Shown here in pieces: positions 16,957-27,144 of a stretch of DNA of 54,191 bases. The first letter of the stretch is position 1; the number at the start of each line of letters is the position of its first letter. A program made the position numbers and the translations under genes. A model generated the notes under the pieces. The model saw nothing but the letters and a program-made list of their open reading frames with translations, did no database searches and was not told where the DNA came from. The DNA is from Bacteroides graminisolvens DSM 19988 = JCM 15093 (GTDB taxonomy: Bacteria > Bacteroidota > Bacteroidia > Bacteroidales > Bacteroidaceae): NCBI RefSeq assembly GCF_000428125.1, contig NZ_ATZI01000016.1, positions 1-54,191 of the forward strand, written 5' to 3'.

Positions 16957-17508
16957 TTATTTTCCTTGCAACCACATGGGATCTTCCTCGAGTATCTTTT
17001 GATAGACAGGGCAATCAGCATCATGTGCCCCCGGAAGATAACCGATACTCATTAAAAACTCTCCAACAATTTCTCCTCCGGTAAACTTGAAAGTCTTTTT
17101 AAAAAGCTTCACCCATTCCTCCTTGCTTTTGGGATGGTGATACGCTAACCATTTTTCAAACGAGCCATACTCTTTTTGTAGCATGAGGATGGATTTGGCA
17201 TTTTCAATGGCTGCATTTATCTTCAGTCGGTTTCGTATGATGCCTGCATCGTTCAGCAAGCGTTCTCTGTCATCCTCTGTATAAGCAGCTACTTCTTCAA
17301 TATTGTAGTTGCTATAAGCGTTTCGAAAAGCCTTTTCTTTCTTTAAAATGGTTTCCCAGCTTAAGCCTGCCTGATTGATTTCCAATAGCAGTCGCCCGAA
17401 AAGCTCGTTGTCATCGTGTAACGGGAAACCGTATTGTTCATCGTGGTAATGAGCATGTAAAGAACGGCTTGGCTCCTTCATTTCGGGTATGTACATGCAG
17501 TATGACAT
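16957..17508 (-). CDS. tag: DNA-3-methyladenine glycosylase I
   Basis: Base-excision repair enzyme that removes 3-methyladenine from alkylated DNA in the cytoplasm. The family zinc site is visible as Cys4, a His near residue 18-20 (HAHYHDEQYG), His162 and Cys166 (HDADC). The helix LLEINQAGLSWETILKK carries the base-pocket Glu43 and Trp51. At 183 residues it is the usual length. It is monocistronic between two spacers and convergent with the NigD-like gene. Confidence 0.95.
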   Translation of the reverse strand: MSYCMYIPEMKEPSRSLHAHYHDEQYGFPLHDDNELFGRLLLEINQAGLSWETILKKEKAFRNAYSNYNIEEVAAYTEDDRERLLNDAGIIRNRLKINAAIENAKSILMLQKEYGSFEKWLAYHHPKSKEEWVKLFKKTFKFTGGEIVGEFLMSIGYLPGAHDADCPVYQKILEEDPMWLQGK

Positions 17509-17608
17509 GGGGTAATGGTTTTATCTTCAGCACAACTTATGCCTCATAATTTGGCTATAAAAATAGATAATTTTCACGTAGTATTGCTATTTTATGCGTT
17601 TGAAATCT

Positions 17609-17616
17609 TATTTTTG
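17609..17616 (+). promoter_or_regulatory. -7 box of the amidotransferase-like gene
   Basis: TATTTTTG matches TAnnTTTG; the start codon at 17655 follows after about 38 bp. The -33 element is weak. Confidence 0.4.
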
Positions 17617-17654
17617 GGAAATTGAATCAAAGAACGCTTATAACAATGATTGAT

Positions 17655-18527
17655 ATGGAAACAAAAAAGATAAAATTTATTGCAGTATTTATTTGCTTTC
17701 ATCTTGTGGCACTTGTAGCTAATGCCCAAATAGGAGTGGTAACCGATTTGCAAAAACTCCATGCGAAAATAGATTCCTGCTCTGCAAACCTGAGTAGAAG
17801 CAGAGGCCCGGTTATCGGAGTGTCTGCATATCAGCACGGAGAGGGTGGAAGCAGTGTGCCCGGAACGTATATCAACGCTGTCATTAAAGCAGGAGGAACA
17901 CCGGTCGTTATTCCTGTTACGGATAATGTTGGGGTGATCAGTCACATCCTGAATGAGGTCGACGGTCTTGTTTTAGTAGGTGGTGAAGATGTAAACCCTT
18001 CGTTTTATAAAGAACAACCTGTCGCAGAACTCGAGAAGGTCGATTCGATTAGAGACGTGTATGACCTGACATTGATTAAGTTGGCTACAGACCGGAAATT
18101 ACCTATTCTGGGTATTTGTAGGGGCGAACAGATTATCAATGTGGCTTTTGGCGGAACGTTGTATCAGGACTTGCCTACACAAAACAGCTCAACAGTGCAA
18201 CATCGGCAGACTCTTCCTCGCGAAGTTGGCACGCATAACGTATCTGTTGTGAGCGGTTCAGAGCTTGCTCGCATCTTGGGTCCGGGTAACTTCATGGTTA
18301 ACACTTTCCATCATCAGGCTATTAAAGACCTTGCGCCCGGATTCACGGTGACCGCCCAAGCAGATGATGGAGTGGTTGAGGGAATTGAATCGTTGAAGAA
18401 ACTGAATATTCTGGCAGTACAGTGGCATCCTGAAGGTTTGGTAAACGGAGGCGATACGGTGATGCTTAACATCTTTAAAGATCTGGTACATAGAGCCACT
18501 ACCTATAAAAAACAAGAACGTAAATAA
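17655..18527 (+). CDS. Exported class-I glutamine amidotransferase-like hydrolase (peptidase C26, PuuD-like)
   Basis: Related to gamma-glutamyl-GABA hydrolase PuuD and other gamma-glutamyl hydrolases. The catalytic triad is present: Cys155 in GICRGEQ, His258 and Glu260 in WHPEG. Starting at METKK (17655) gives a clear signal peptide ending at VANAQ, so it acts in the periplasm, unlike cytoplasmic PuuD. An ATG at 17646 in the same frame would add three residues. 290 residues; the mature domain begins near residue 50 (PVIGVSAYQH). It is followed after 35 bp by the GH2 lipoprotein, which has its own -7 box. Substrate could be a gamma-glutamyl compound, but this is family-level inference. Confidence 0.85.
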   Translation: METKKIKFIAVFICFHLVALVANAQIGVVTDLQKLHAKIDSCSANLSRSRGPVIGVSAYQHGEGGSSVPGTYINAVIKAGGTPVVIPVTDNVGVISHILNEVDGLVLVGGEDVNPSFYKEQPVAELEKVDSIRDVYDLTLIKLATDRKLPILGICRGEQIINVAFGGTLYQDLPTQNSSTVQHRQTLPREVGTHNVSVVSGSELARILGPGNFMVNTFHHQAIKDLAPGFTVTAQADDGVVEGIESLKKLNILAVQWHPEGLVNGGDTVMLNIFKDLVHRATTYKKQERK

Positions 18528-18532
18528 TTTGT

Positions 18533-18540
18533 TATCTTTG
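18533..18540 (+). promoter_or_regulatory. -7 box of the GH2 lipoprotein gene
   Basis: TATCTTTG matches TAnnTTTG and leaves about 22 bp to the ATG at 18563. It begins 6 bp after the stop of the previous gene, so the GH2 gene may be transcribed separately as well as by readthrough. Confidence 0.45.
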
Positions 18541-18562
18541 CCTTGAATTTAATCTAATCATC

Positions 18563-21400
18563 ATGAAAAACATAAAATGCATTGCTGTATGGGGTGTTGT
18601 AGCTTCCATCGCTTTTTTGGCAGGCTGTTCAACTCAGAAAGAATCGTTTGAAGAGCAACGTAAATTTGTATCGTTGGCAGGTCCGTGGCACACTGACTTG
18701 GGAATCATTCATTTGCCGGGCAGCGTTGATCAGAGTGGCTTGCCTCCTCGCAATGCCGACACGCTTACCACAACGCGATTAACACGCCTCCATCCGTATG
18801 TTGGGGTTATGGAGTATGTACGTGAAGTAGATATTCCCGGATCTTTGGGCGATAAAATGATTCGTTTGGTCATGGAGCGCACCAAGCCGTCAACTGTTTG
18901 GGTGGATGGTGATAGTGTTGGCAGGTGTAATACGTTGCTTTCCTCTCAAATATATGATCTATCGAAATGGCTTACTCCCGGTAAGCATGAATTGAAAATC
19001 AGGATAGATAACAGAGATGAGGCTGTGCCTTCGGGAGTGCACGGTTCTCACGCGTGGACGGAAGCAACTCAGACAAACTGGAATGGAGTTATCGGACGTT
19101 TGGGACTGGAAATATCTGAGAAGAACTTTATTGAACAGGTTCAGGTAGTGCCCGATGTAGAACAAAAGAGGGCCGTGCTGCATGTGTCATTAGTGTCGGG
19201 CAAACAACAATCTGCAGTTATTACCGTGGAGGGATATGCATGGAATGCTACTCGTAAAGACTTTATAAGAAAACAGGAATTTCCTGTGGAGCTGGTAAAA
19301 GGCCGTTCGGAAACGGAACTTGTTGTCAACATGGGTGAGGAGCCGTTGTTATGGAGTGAGTTCTCACCTGCGTTGTATAAATTGAACGTGGAACTGTTAA
19401 CCGATGAAGGGGCCGACAATCAGTTGGTCGATTTTGGAATGAAAAGTTTTGGCGTTAAGGGCACACAGTTTACTATTAACGGTAAAACTACATTTCTTAG
19501 AGGCAAGCATGACGGGTGTGTGTTTCCGCTTACCGGTTATCCATCTACTGAAGTAACGGATTGGCTGGAACAATTTCGGATTGCACAACGATATGGAATC
19601 AATCACATACGTTTTCATTCCTGGACTCCGCCCGTAGCTGCTTTCAAAGCGGCAGATATTGCGGGCGTTTACTTACAGCCTGAATTGCCTTTCTGGGGAA
19701 CCATGGATGCGAAAAACACATCATTGAATCAATGCCTGCTGCACGAGGGTGAACAGTTGCTGAAAGAATACGGCAATAGTCCATCGTTCACGATGATGGC
19801 ATTGGGCAACGAACTGAATGGCGACATCAACCTGATGAGGCGATTGGTAAATCACTTCCGGAGTATGGATAATCGTCATCTATATTCGTTTGGTTCCAAC
19901 AATAATTTGGGTACGGCAGGAGAGCAGGCGGGAGAAGATTTCTTTGTGACTTGCCGTGTGGGGCGCGATACGGATTCTACTTATGCTACGCATGTACGCT
20001 CTTCTTTCTCATTTGCCGACGCATGGAAAGGGGGAATTCTAAACGGTACCTATCCGTCTACTCGTTGGAATTACGCAAAAGCAATCAGCAACTCTTCCAT
20101 ACCCGTGGTGAGCCATGAGAACGGACAGTTTCAGGTTTATCCGGATTACAAAGAGATAAATAAATACACGGGTGTTCTTTATCCTTATAATTACGAAGTC
20201 TTTCGCAGGCGGTTAGCTGACAATCATTTGGAGAAACAGGCGCTTGAGTTTCATCGGGCTACTGCTGCCTGGTCTGCTCTTTGCTACAAGGCAGACATTG
20301 AAATGTGCATGCGTACGCCCGGAATGGGAGGTTTTCAGTTGCTGGATCTTATTGATTATCCGGGACAAGGTAGTGCTTTGGTGGGTTTAATGGATGTGTT
20401 TTGGAAGAATAAGGGTGGCATGAGCGAGGATACTTTTGCCGGATTCTGCAATAAAGTAGTTCCTATGGCCGAATTCAAAGCCTATTGCTGGAGCAATGAA
20501 GAGGAGTTTCAAGCGAGGCTTATAGTAGCCAACTATGATGAGGCTGATTTGAAGGAATTGCCTTTGCGCTGGAAACTCGAAACAGTTACAGGCAAAGTGG
20601 TTGCCAAAGGTGAACAGGTTATTTCTGTTAAGCAGGGTGCAGTTGAGTCTCCCGGAGAGATAAGGGTTGCTTTGAAACAAATTACTCAAACAGCAAAGAT
20701 GCGCCTTGCCTTGCAGGTTGGAACGTATAAGAATGCTTATGATTTATGGATTTATCCAGCTACGAAGGTGGAAGAGCCGGCGGAATTGTTACAGGTAAAA
20801 GAATTATCGGCCACTGTGCTAAAGAAATTGAATGAAGGCGCCAATATCTTGTATTTTCCTCAGAAAAAACAAACAGACAGTATCTCTGTTGGCGGACTGG
20901 TTACGCCGGATTATTGGAATTATGCTATGTTTAAAGGAATATCCGAGTGGGCTCATAAAGAAGTGTCACCGGGAACGATGTCTCTTTTGGTGAATCCCGG
21001 ACATGCTCTCTTTAAACATTTCCCTACCGATACTCATACTAACTGGCAATGGTGGGAAGTTATAAGAAACAGCCGTGCCATTATACTCGATGCTCTTCCG
21101 GCGGGTTATTTGCCTGTTATTCAGGTTATTGACAATGTGGAAAGAAATCATAAGTTGGGCTTGGTGTTTGAATTCAGGGTAGGGAAGGGCAAATTGGTGG
21201 TTTGCTCAAGTAATGTTTCCGACTATCAGGATAAGCCCGAGGGTAGGGCTTTTTATCAGGCTCTGATGGACTATGTTGTTTCGGATGCATGCAACCCGCA
21301 ATGGCAGGTAACCCCTGACGAGATAAAGAATTTCTTCCAAACCAAAAAGAAAGAAAAGCAAATTATTGAGGTGAGAAACATTACTGATTATAACATTTGA
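18563..21400 (+). CDS. Glycoside hydrolase family 2-like lipoprotein
   Basis: A 945-residue exopolysaccharidase-like enzyme with lipobox LAGC (Cys22), so anchored to a membrane and probably periplasmic or surface-exposed. Domains follow the GH2 order: jelly-roll sugar-binding domain (about 45-205), Ig-like domain (about 210-320), TIM barrel (about 320-590), then extra C-terminal domains. The acid/base is Glu417 in ALGNELNG and the nucleophile is probably Glu519 in VSHENGQF. The motif FLRGKHDGCVFPLTGYPS is a variant of the usual GH2 'RG-x-N-x-H'. The linked sugar (galactose, glucuronate or other) cannot be told. It is convergent with the SusC/SusD cluster, and the exported hydrolase precedes it. 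Confidence 0.88.
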   Translation: MKNIKCIAVWGVVASIAFLAGCSTQKESFEEQRKFVSLAGPWHTDLGIIHLPGSVDQSGLPPRNADTLTTTRLTRLHPYVGVMEYVREVDIPGSLGDKMIRLVMERTKPSTVWVDGDSVGRCNTLLSSQIYDLSKWLTPGKHELKIRIDNRDEAVPSGVHGSHAWTEATQTNWNGVIGRLGLEISEKNFIEQVQVVPDVEQKRAVLHVSLVSGKQQSAVITVEGYAWNATRKDFIRKQEFPVELVKGRSETELVVNMGEEPLLWSEFSPALYKLNVELLTDEGADNQLVDFGMKSFGVKGTQFTINGKTTFLRGKHDGCVFPLTGYPSTEVTDWLEQFRIAQRYGINHIRFHSWTPPVAAFKAADIAGVYLQPELPFWGTMDAKNTSLNQCLLHEGEQLLKEYGNSPSFTMMALGNELNGDINLMRRLVNHFRSMDNRHLYSFGSNNNLGTAGEQAGEDFFVTCRVGRDTDSTYATHVRSSFSFADAWKGGILNGTYPSTRWNYAKAISNSSIPVVSHENGQFQVYPDYKEINKYTGVLYPYNYEVFRRRLADNHLEKQALEFHRATAAWSALCYKADIEMCMRTPGMGGFQLLDLIDYPGQGSALVGLMDVFWKNKGGMSEDTFAGFCNKVVPMAEFKAYCWSNEEEFQARLIVANYDEADLKELPLRWKLETVTGKVVAKGEQVISVKQGAVESPGEIRVALKQITQTAKMRLALQVGTYKNAYDLWIYPATKVEEPAELLQVKELSATVLKKLNEGANILYFPQKKQTDSISVGGLVTPDYWNYAMFKGISEWAHKEVSPGTMSLLVNPGHALFKHFPTDTHTNWQWWEVIRNSRAIILDALPAGYLPVIQVIDNVERNHKLGLVFEFRVGKGKLVVCSSNVSDYQDKPEGRAFYQALMDYVVSDACNPQWQVTPDEIKNFFQTKKKEKQIIEVRNITDYNI

Positions 21401-21420
21401 TGTTGATGAGTAATGAATGA

Positions 21421-21458
21421 AATCCCGGGGAGCTTGTTGTGGTCTCCCCGGGATTTTA
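21421..21458. terminator. Bidirectional terminator between GH2 and the SusCD cluster
   Basis: ATCCCGGGGAG and CTCCCCGGGAT form an 11-bp GC-rich stem around an 11-nt loop, with AAAT before and TTTTAT after. It can serve both convergent transcripts (GH2 plus strand ends at 21400; exported protein minus strand ends at 21470). Confidence 0.8.
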
Positions 21459-21469
21459 TATGAAAGGTA

Positions 21470-21982
21470 TTACATAAATCTGAGTTCTACACTTTCAAAA
21501 AGAGCAATAATCTCTTCGGGAGTTTTGGCGCTTGATACGGCTTGTTCAAAATCGCCTGTATTCTCTTCCATACAGATGATATTGGCGCAGTCGAGTACAT
21601 GACTCATTTGTTGGCATGCTTCTTCCTTCGTTATGCTCCCTTTTTTTAATGCGTTCTTAAAATACTTGTTCACTTTCAGTACGGCTTTGTATACCGATGG
21701 TTTGGAGACTTCAACGGTGTTGCCCGAAAACCCTGTGCTGTTACTGAAGGTATGGGTATAGCTTTCGTTAAAGGTATTCCATTTCTCTGAAATTTCAGTG
21801 CCCAGAAAGTGTTGCTCTTCATAAGCCGGCTTTCGTTTGGGAAGTTCGCCGTATACTTGATAGGTGAACCGGATAGCCGGGGTTTTACCGGGAGTGGCCG
21901 GATTGTTCTCTTCGTTTGCATAGGCTGTTGTGATAAGTACCGCCATCAATGCATGCACAAGTAATAAGATGATTCTTTTCAT
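21470..21982 (-). CDS. Small exported protein of unknown function
   Basis: I do not recognise this 170-residue protein. It starts with a signal peptide (MKRIILLLVHALMAVLITTAYA, cleavage after the Ala-Tyr-Ala near 22) and continues as a soluble alpha-helical domain with two Cys in the region DCANIICMEE. It is the third gene of the SusC/SusD cluster, 22 bp after the SusD stop on the same strand. Third genes of this kind often code for surface or periplasmic accessory proteins of a nutrient uptake locus. No glycoside hydrolase or peptidase is in the operon, so its role is open. Confidence 0.7.
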   Translation of the reverse strand: MKRIILLLVHALMAVLITTAYANEENNPATPGKTPAIRFTYQVYGELPKRKPAYEEQHFLGTEISEKWNTFNESYTHTFSNSTGFSGNTVEVSKPSVYKAVLKVNKYFKNALKKGSITKEEACQQMSHVLDCANIICMEENTGDFEQAVSSAKTPEEIIALFESVELRFM

Positions 21983-22004
21983 AACGATATGTTTTGTGTG
22001 AGAC

Positions 22005-23450
22005 TTATTTCTGCCACATCAGTTTGGTACTCAATTCATCTCCTCCCATAACTGCTTTGGCTTCTTGATAATTTTTTAAATTGGTGCGTTGCAGTACAGC
22101 CGGGTACAAGAGTCGTTTGGGCATGACATTGCCCGATGGCACTCCGTCTCCGCGTGGCATTACAGGTAGTCCGGTGCGGTTATGCTCAAACCATTGCTGG
22201 TAATCAACAAAGAATAAAGCAAAAAATTTCTGTTCCATAATACGCTCTAATGTTCCGTTGTATGCAGCTTGTGCATTGGCAAAGTAATTGGCAGGCATCA
22301 CTCCTCCCCATTGTTCAACAGATGCTTTTACACCATTTTCGTAAGCCGTTTGAGCCAAACTTGGGTCGATAATACTTCTTTGTGCCAATTCTGCTTTGAT
22401 AAACTCTACTTCAGAGTATGTCATAATTGCCAATTTCATCGGGGCTTTACAAATAGCCTGATTGGGTTGTGATGCATTGATGGATGGGGCGATGGCGTAT
22501 CCGCTGGGTAAGCCGATGTAAGAACTTACTCCATCGTTTTTGGCTTTGGTGGCAAAAAGGGGCAGGCGAGGGTCATTCCAGGCAACCAGGTGGTTAATGA
22601 AGAATTCTGAAAGCGACAAGTATGCCGTGAAGTCCTGCGGCCTTGTTAACGGTGCTTCTTCGGGGGCTACGCCTGTAATACTCAACATGGCTGCGTCTTC
22701 GTTCGATGTAAATACTGGGTAGGTTGTAGGGTCATCAATCATTTTCTTTAATTCGGCAGCAGCATTAAACCCGTTAACATCAATTACGCGTATTAAAATA
22801 CGCATACGGAGTGAGTTGCAGAACTTTTTCCACTTCAGCATGCCGGTGGCATCTGTACTGCTGGCTTTATAAAGCATGTCGGCAGTTGTGTTGTATTTTA
22901 ATCCGGTTTTGGTGTCAAACAGTGTGTTGGCTGTGGCAAGATCATCAATCAGTGTATGGTAAATATCTTCTTGAGTGTCGAATTTGGGAGTAAATAGTTG
23001 TTCATCTCCCCGGCAGGCTTCAGTCATGGGAACATTTCCAAAGGCATCAGTCAGCAGTTGGAATATCCAACTACGTAAGGTTATAGATACGGCCTGATAG
23101 TTTACAACATTCAGCTTAACCGCTTCTTTCTCCATTTCGCGAATGTTATTCAGCCATTTATAATACGTACTCCAAGTGCCGTCGCCGGCAGCATCTCCTA
23201 CATAATACCATCCTAATCCGTTGGTACTGCTGGTCGATACTTTACTCTGCATCAGTGCAAACGTGTAATCGTTGTATCGTTTCCAGTTATAGCTGGTCAT
23301 GTTATACAGAATGGGGTTGAGAAAGGTGCCGGGATTGGCTTCGTCCAAACGGGTAGGGTCAGTATTTAACTCATCGAATGAGCCGGTACATGAAGTCAGC
23401 AACGCACTTACCAGTACGAACGCAACTATTATTTTATTGATTATTTTCAT
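22005..23450 (-). CDS. SusD/RagB-family surface lipoprotein (SusD-like_2)
   Basis: Outer-membrane surface lipoprotein that caps the SusC transporter and binds its ligand. The start at ATG 23450 gives the signal MKIINKIIVAFVLVSALLTSC with lipobox Cys21; a start further upstream would overlap the susC stop. The sequence CTGSFDELNTDPTRLDEANPGTF belongs to the SusD-like_2 subfamily, in which the segment after the lipobox reads 'F-x-E-L-N-x-D-P'. It has the TPR-like helices (AVSITLRSWIFQLLTDAFGNVP) and closes with FVDYQQWFEHNRTG and 'PKRLLYP'. About 481 residues. It lies 22 bp after susC. The absence of enzymes nearby means the substrate (glycan, peptide or other) is not known. Confidence 0.93.
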   Translation of the reverse strand: MKIINKIIVAFVLVSALLTSCTGSFDELNTDPTRLDEANPGTFLNPILYNMTSYNWKRYNDYTFALMQSKVSTSSTNGLGWYYVGDAAGDGTWSTYYKWLNNIREMEKEAVKLNVVNYQAVSITLRSWIFQLLTDAFGNVPMTEACRGDEQLFTPKFDTQEDIYHTLIDDLATANTLFDTKTGLKYNTTADMLYKASSTDATGMLKWKKFCNSLRMRILIRVIDVNGFNAAAELKKMIDDPTTYPVFTSNEDAAMLSITGVAPEEAPLTRPQDFTAYLSLSEFFINHLVAWNDPRLPLFATKAKNDGVSSYIGLPSGYAIAPSINASQPNQAICKAPMKLAIMTYSEVEFIKAELAQRSIIDPSLAQTAYENGVKASVEQWGGVMPANYFANAQAAYNGTLERIMEQKFFALFFVDYQQWFEHNRTGLPVMPRGDGVPSGNVMPKRLLYPAVLQRTNLKNYQEAKAVMGGDELSTKLMWQK

Positions 23451-23472
23451 TGTTATTTCAATTAAGTGATGA

Positions 23473-26400
23473 TTAAAAACCAAGGCTGATATTAATACCG
23501 AATGAGCGGGTTGAAGGCAGTGACCCTGTTTCTACTCCCGGAGTGATGGATCGTCCGTTGAGGGCAGCTGCTTCGGGATCAAACATAGGGAAATCGCTTA
23601 CGCAAAGCAGATTTCTACCATATACACCTACTGTGGCCTGGGTAAGGAATGTTTTGCCTAGTATGTTTTTGGGCAAGCTGTATTCCAACCTAACTTCGCG
23701 TATTTTAATAAATGATGCATCGAATGAATTGGTTTCTACGTTGGCCATTCGGTAATACTCTTTGTAATACTTCTCTACAGTGGTTACAGTTGTGTTGGGA
23801 CTAAAAGAGCCGTCGGCATTGCGTACCACTCCGGGTGCAACCATATACACTCCGTCGAGAGGGGTTAATTTGGCTGCGGCAATGCGAGGATCATCGGCCG
23901 ACATGTAATATTCCGTTCCGGGCAATCGTCCGTTCAGTGTATGAGCTAACTTTCCTTGCTCTGTCATTTTATGATGTGAATGTGAATAGATGATACCTCC
24001 ATGCTGTCCGTCGATAAGTACACTCAACTTTAGATTCTTGTATTTGAATTCGTTGTAAAAACCCGCTTTCCAGCCAGGGTAAGCACAACCTACATACTCT
24101 ATCTCATCAGCTTGTTCGGGTAATCCGTTTTCGTTGATAATAACTTCTCCTTTTTCGTTTCTAACTAGTTTGTATCCCCACAAATCTCCGGTTGTACCAC
24201 CTACTTTACCTATAACGGAAACACTACCGATGCTACTGATCAGCTGATTCTCGTCAGATCCCTCAGCTAATGACAGAATTTTATTTTCATTTTTAGACCA
24301 AGTTAGCGTACTGTTCCATTGGAAGTTCTTGTTTTTTACCGGCGTGGCGGTTAACTCAAGTTCGTAACCTCTATTACGTACGTTGCCTGAGTTGATAGTT
24401 GCTCTTGAGTAACCGGTTGTGGGATCCATCGGTGCATCCAAAATCTGGTTTTTAGTCTTGTTGTAGTAGAAGGTAAAATCAATCCCTATACGATTTTTGA
24501 ACATGCGGAAGTCGAGCCCTGCTTCATAGTTCGTTGAGATTTCCGGTTTGAAGTTTGCATTATGTAAGGTGGTTGGGAGTACTGAAGTACCCGGAAAATC
24601 GGTTGTCTCGTAGTAGGCTGACGTTTTATAAGGATCTGTGTCATTACCAACCTGTGCCCAGGAAGCTCTTAACTTTAGCAAACTAATCACTCGGGGTAGT
24701 TCTACCCACTCGTTAACTAATGCACTCATACTTACCGAAGGATAGAAGAAAGAGCGATTGCTGCGTGGTAGTGTAGACGACCAGTCATTGCGTCCTGTTA
24801 CATCTAAAAAGAGTTTGTCTTTGTAAGCGAAATTGGCTGCAAAGTAAAGACTGTTCAGCTCTTTGTCATTGATGTCGGTTTTGACTAAAGGGCTTGAAGC
24901 GCCGTTGGCTAGTTTATAAACTCCCGGAGTGATAAGTCCTTTAACCTCGGCCGATAACATGTCGTAATGTTGCTTCATCAGGTTACCTCCTACAGAGGCA
25001 TTTATGTGAAGTCCGTTTTCAAAACTATCGTGATAAGTTAGCAGTGCATCACTGTTTAACTCATAATCAAATACGTTTTGTTTTTTGAAGAAACCGTTTC
25101 CATAAACCACGTCGCTCACCGGACGGTGTTGTTCTCGCTGATCTGCCGATAGTTGTAAACCCGAACGAACCATTAAATCAAATTTGCGGCTGAGTTGTAA
25201 GGTTGCCGAAAGTGATGACACCACACTGTGTTTCTCAGAAGGATTTTCCGATTCATACAGAATCACGAAGGGATTGCCGATAAAAGTACTGTAAGGCTGT
25301 AACTGCTTTACATTCTCTTGTCCGGTACGCCACATAGGTCTTAGCCAGTCGAGATTTACATTAGGGTTTTGAAAAATAAGAAAATAAGAGATGGAGTTGC
25401 TGTTGTAGCCAAGTGCCGGCGTATTGTCAATCTGTCTGTTTGTATAGCTGGCTTTGTAGTTAATGCGCAACAAACGCGATACCTGTTGTTGTCCGGATAC
25501 ACTTGCCACGATACGTTGAAAGCCTGTATTAGGAAGTATCCATTCATTTTTTGTGTGTGTAATAGAAGCTCGCACAGAACCTTTATCTGTGTTACCGGTT
25601 ATAGCCACTGAATTAGTCAGCGTATAACCCGTCTGGAACAGGTCTTTGCGGTTGTTTTTGTATGCTACCCAAGGTGTTGCGGTTTCTGCTCTGCCTTGTA
25701 ATACGGGATCGTATTGATAAAACTTTTTGTTTGCGTCGAAACGTGCACCGTATGCACTACTTGTACCGCTGGTGCTGCTGTTGCCATCGGGCGCTGCACC
25801 GTATGAATAATAAAGCTGTCCGGCATATTCAGTTCCGGCTTTGCCTACGTTGCTGGGCAAACCTTGTCCGAACTCATATTGGTAATCGGGCCATTGCATG
25901 ACATTATCTATGCTGATACCAGTATTAAAGGTTATGCCTATTCCTTTTTTTGCCTTGCTGCCCGTTTTGGTGGTAACCATGATAACACCGTTAGCAGCAC
26001 GTGTGCCGTAAAGAGCAGTAGCACTTGCACCTTTTAATACTTGTACACTCTCAATATCTTCTGGGTTGATATCAGAAAAACCATTGCCATAGTCAACTGA
26101 TAATTCAGAACTGGATCCGGCACCATAAGCAACACCCGGATTAGTCATCGGACTACTCATCGGTACACCGTCAACAACTACCAGTGCATTGTTGCCATTT
26201 TGGTTAAGAGATACATCACCACGCAAGGAAATTCGACTGGAGCCCAGAGGGCCACCGGGAGATACGACGCTAAGACCGGCTACTTTGCCGTTTAAGGCCG
26301 ACGACCAGTTGGCAGGCATAGTACCCGAAACCATATCGCCATCTACTGTTTGAGTGGCATATCCCAATCCACGCTCTTCACGTTTAATGCCTAATGCGGT

Positions 26401-26745
26401 AACCACGACATCGTTCAAAACTTGTGATTCTTCCTCCAGCATGATGTTGAGAAATTTATTCCCACTGTGAGTTATCTCTTTAGTCTGGTAGCCTATATAA
26501 CTAAACGAAAGAATGCTTTTCTCTGTCATCGTTTTAGGAGAATTCAGAGCAAAGTTTCCATTGATATCTGTTACTGTACCTATAGCGGTGTTTTTTAAGG
26601 CTACTGTTGCACCGATCAGCGCTTCTCCTTTTTTATCGGTCACTTTACCTTTGATAGTGGTTTGCGCTATTACCTGATTTGCGCATAGCAACAAAATCAA
26701 AATATACCATCTGTGTGGCAATAAATAGAAAAGTTTTCTTTTCAT
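23473..26745 (-). CDS. SusC/RagA TonB-linked outer membrane transporter
   Basis: A 1090-residue SusC-type TonB-dependent porin. Signal peptide to about residue 28 ([18 protein letters not shown]). The carboxypeptidase-regulatory-like domain (about 29-110) starts [20 protein letters not shown], and the linker contains the TonB box-like [14 protein letters not shown]. The plug begins near 115 and holds the family motif [19 protein letters not shown] and [20 protein letters not shown]. The barrel ends in ISLGF with terminal Phe. It precedes its SusD partner by 22 bp. Nearest promoter evidence is weak: no clean TAnnTTTG was found in the 400-bp upstream spacer on the minus strand. Confidence 0.96.
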   Translation of the reverse strand: MKRKLFYLLPHRWYILILLLCANQVIAQTTIKGKVTDKKGEALIGATVALKNTAIGTVTDINGNFALNSPKTMTEKSILSFSYIGYQTKEITHSGNKFLNIMLEEESQVLNDVVVTALGIKREERGLGYATQTVDGDMVSGTMPANWSSALNGKVAGLSVVSPGGPLGSSRISLRGDVSLNQNGNNALVVVDGVPMSSPMTNPGVAYGAGSSSELSVDYGNGFSDINPEDIESVQVLKGASATALYGTRAANGVIMVTTKTGSKAKKGIGITFNTGISIDNVMQWPDYQYEFGQGLPSNVGKAGTEYAGQLYYSYGAAPDGNSSTSGTSSAYGARFDANKKFYQYDPVLQGRAETATPWVAYKNNRKDLFQTGYTLTNSVAITGNTDKGSVRASITHTKNEWILPNTGFQRIVASVSGQQQVSRLLRINYKASYTNRQIDNTPALGYNSNSISYFLIFQNPNVNLDWLRPMWRTGQENVKQLQPYSTFIGNPFVILYESENPSEKHSVVSSLSATLQLSRKFDLMVRSGLQLSADQREQHRPVSDVVYGNGFFKKQNVFDYELNSDALLTYHDSFENGLHINASVGGNLMKQHYDMLSAEVKGLITPGVYKLANGASSPLVKTDINDKELNSLYFAANFAYKDKLFLDVTGRNDWSSTLPRSNRSFFYPSVSMSALVNEWVELPRVISLLKLRASWAQVGNDTDPYKTSAYYETTDFPGTSVLPTTLHNANFKPEISTNYEAGLDFRMFKNRIGIDFTFYYNKTKNQILDAPMDPTTGYSRATINSGNVRNRGYELELTATPVKNKNFQWNSTLTWSKNENKILSLAEGSDENQLISSIGSVSVIGKVGGTTGDLWGYKLVRNEKGEVIINENGLPEQADEIEYVGCAYPGWKAGFYNEFKYKNLKLSVLIDGQHGGIIYSHSHHKMTEQGKLAHTLNGRLPGTEYYMSADDPRIAAAKLTPLDGVYMVAPGVVRNADGSFSPNTTVTTVEKYYKEYYRMANVETNSFDASFIKIREVRLEYSLPKNILGKTFLTQATVGVYGRNLLCVSDFPMFDPEAAALNGRSITPGVETGSLPSTRSFGINISLGF

Positions 26746-26900
26746 CTCATTGATTATTGAATTAATAGATTTGATTTTTGGGGTTTTCGTGCTGCAAAGT
26801 GAGCGTTTTTAAGTTACGGAGAGATTACAAACTTTTTAAGAATAGGTTTAATATTTGTATAAGACATGAAATAAAAGTTCTATTTTGGTAGTATTTGCCT

Positions 26901-26996
26901 ATGGTTTACATTGTTATTCAAGCGAAAGAGAATTCTTTGGAGGAATATACAACTGAAGATGGAAAGCGGGTAGATTGCATCGTTCAATGGTTATAA
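26901..26996 (+). CDS. Possible 31-residue small protein
   Basis: A small ORF starts at ATG 26901 and stops at 26996: it begins MVYIVIQAKE and ends CIVQWL. It is not recognised. Its composition is protein-like (balanced charged and hydrophobic residues) and it is followed 15 bp later by a strong plus-strand terminator at 27011, which suggests the unit is transcribed. Upstream, the promoter is weak (TAnnnTTTG-like strings with one extra base). It could equally be a remnant of a longer gene, or a small RNA. It lies in the 400-bp spacer between the divergent susC gene and the NEW3/ABC operon, which otherwise shows no gene. Confidence 0.35.
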   Translation: MVYIVIQAKENSLEEYTTEDGKRVDCIVQWL

Positions 26997-27010
26997 TTGA
27001 CTGAATGTAC

Positions 27011-27058
27011 AAACGGCTTAATCAGGATGTAACGCCAGATTAAGCCGTTTAAATTTTT
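27011..27058 (+). terminator. Terminator of the small ORF unit
   Basis: AAACGGCTTAATC (27011-27023) pairs with GATTAAGCCGTTT (27038-27050), a perfect 13-bp stem, followed by AAATTTTTTC. No other gene ends nearby on the plus strand, so it marks a short transcript from the susC/NEW3 spacer. Confidence 0.8.
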
Positions 27059-27094
27059 TCAGTAAATTTAAAACTTAGCAATAATCAGATTTAA

Positions 27095-27102
27095 TATTTT
27101 TG
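27095..27102 (+). promoter_or_regulatory. -7 box of the NEW3/ABC operon
   Basis: TATTTTTG matches TAnnTTTG; the start codon at 27145 follows a leader of about 36 nt that carries a strong Shine-Dalgarno AGGAGG at 27132-27137, 7 bp before the ATG. Such strong SD sequences are not typical of Bacteroidota. Confidence 0.45.
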
Positions 27103-27144
27103 CTCCCCGTATTGAGAATCATTTAAATATCAGGAGGATTTTTT

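Noticed and set aside
26746..26900. A standard -33/-7 promoter for the divergent SusC gene
   Set aside because: Only TCACTTTG with a spacer of 25 bp was found, too far from the consensus to report.
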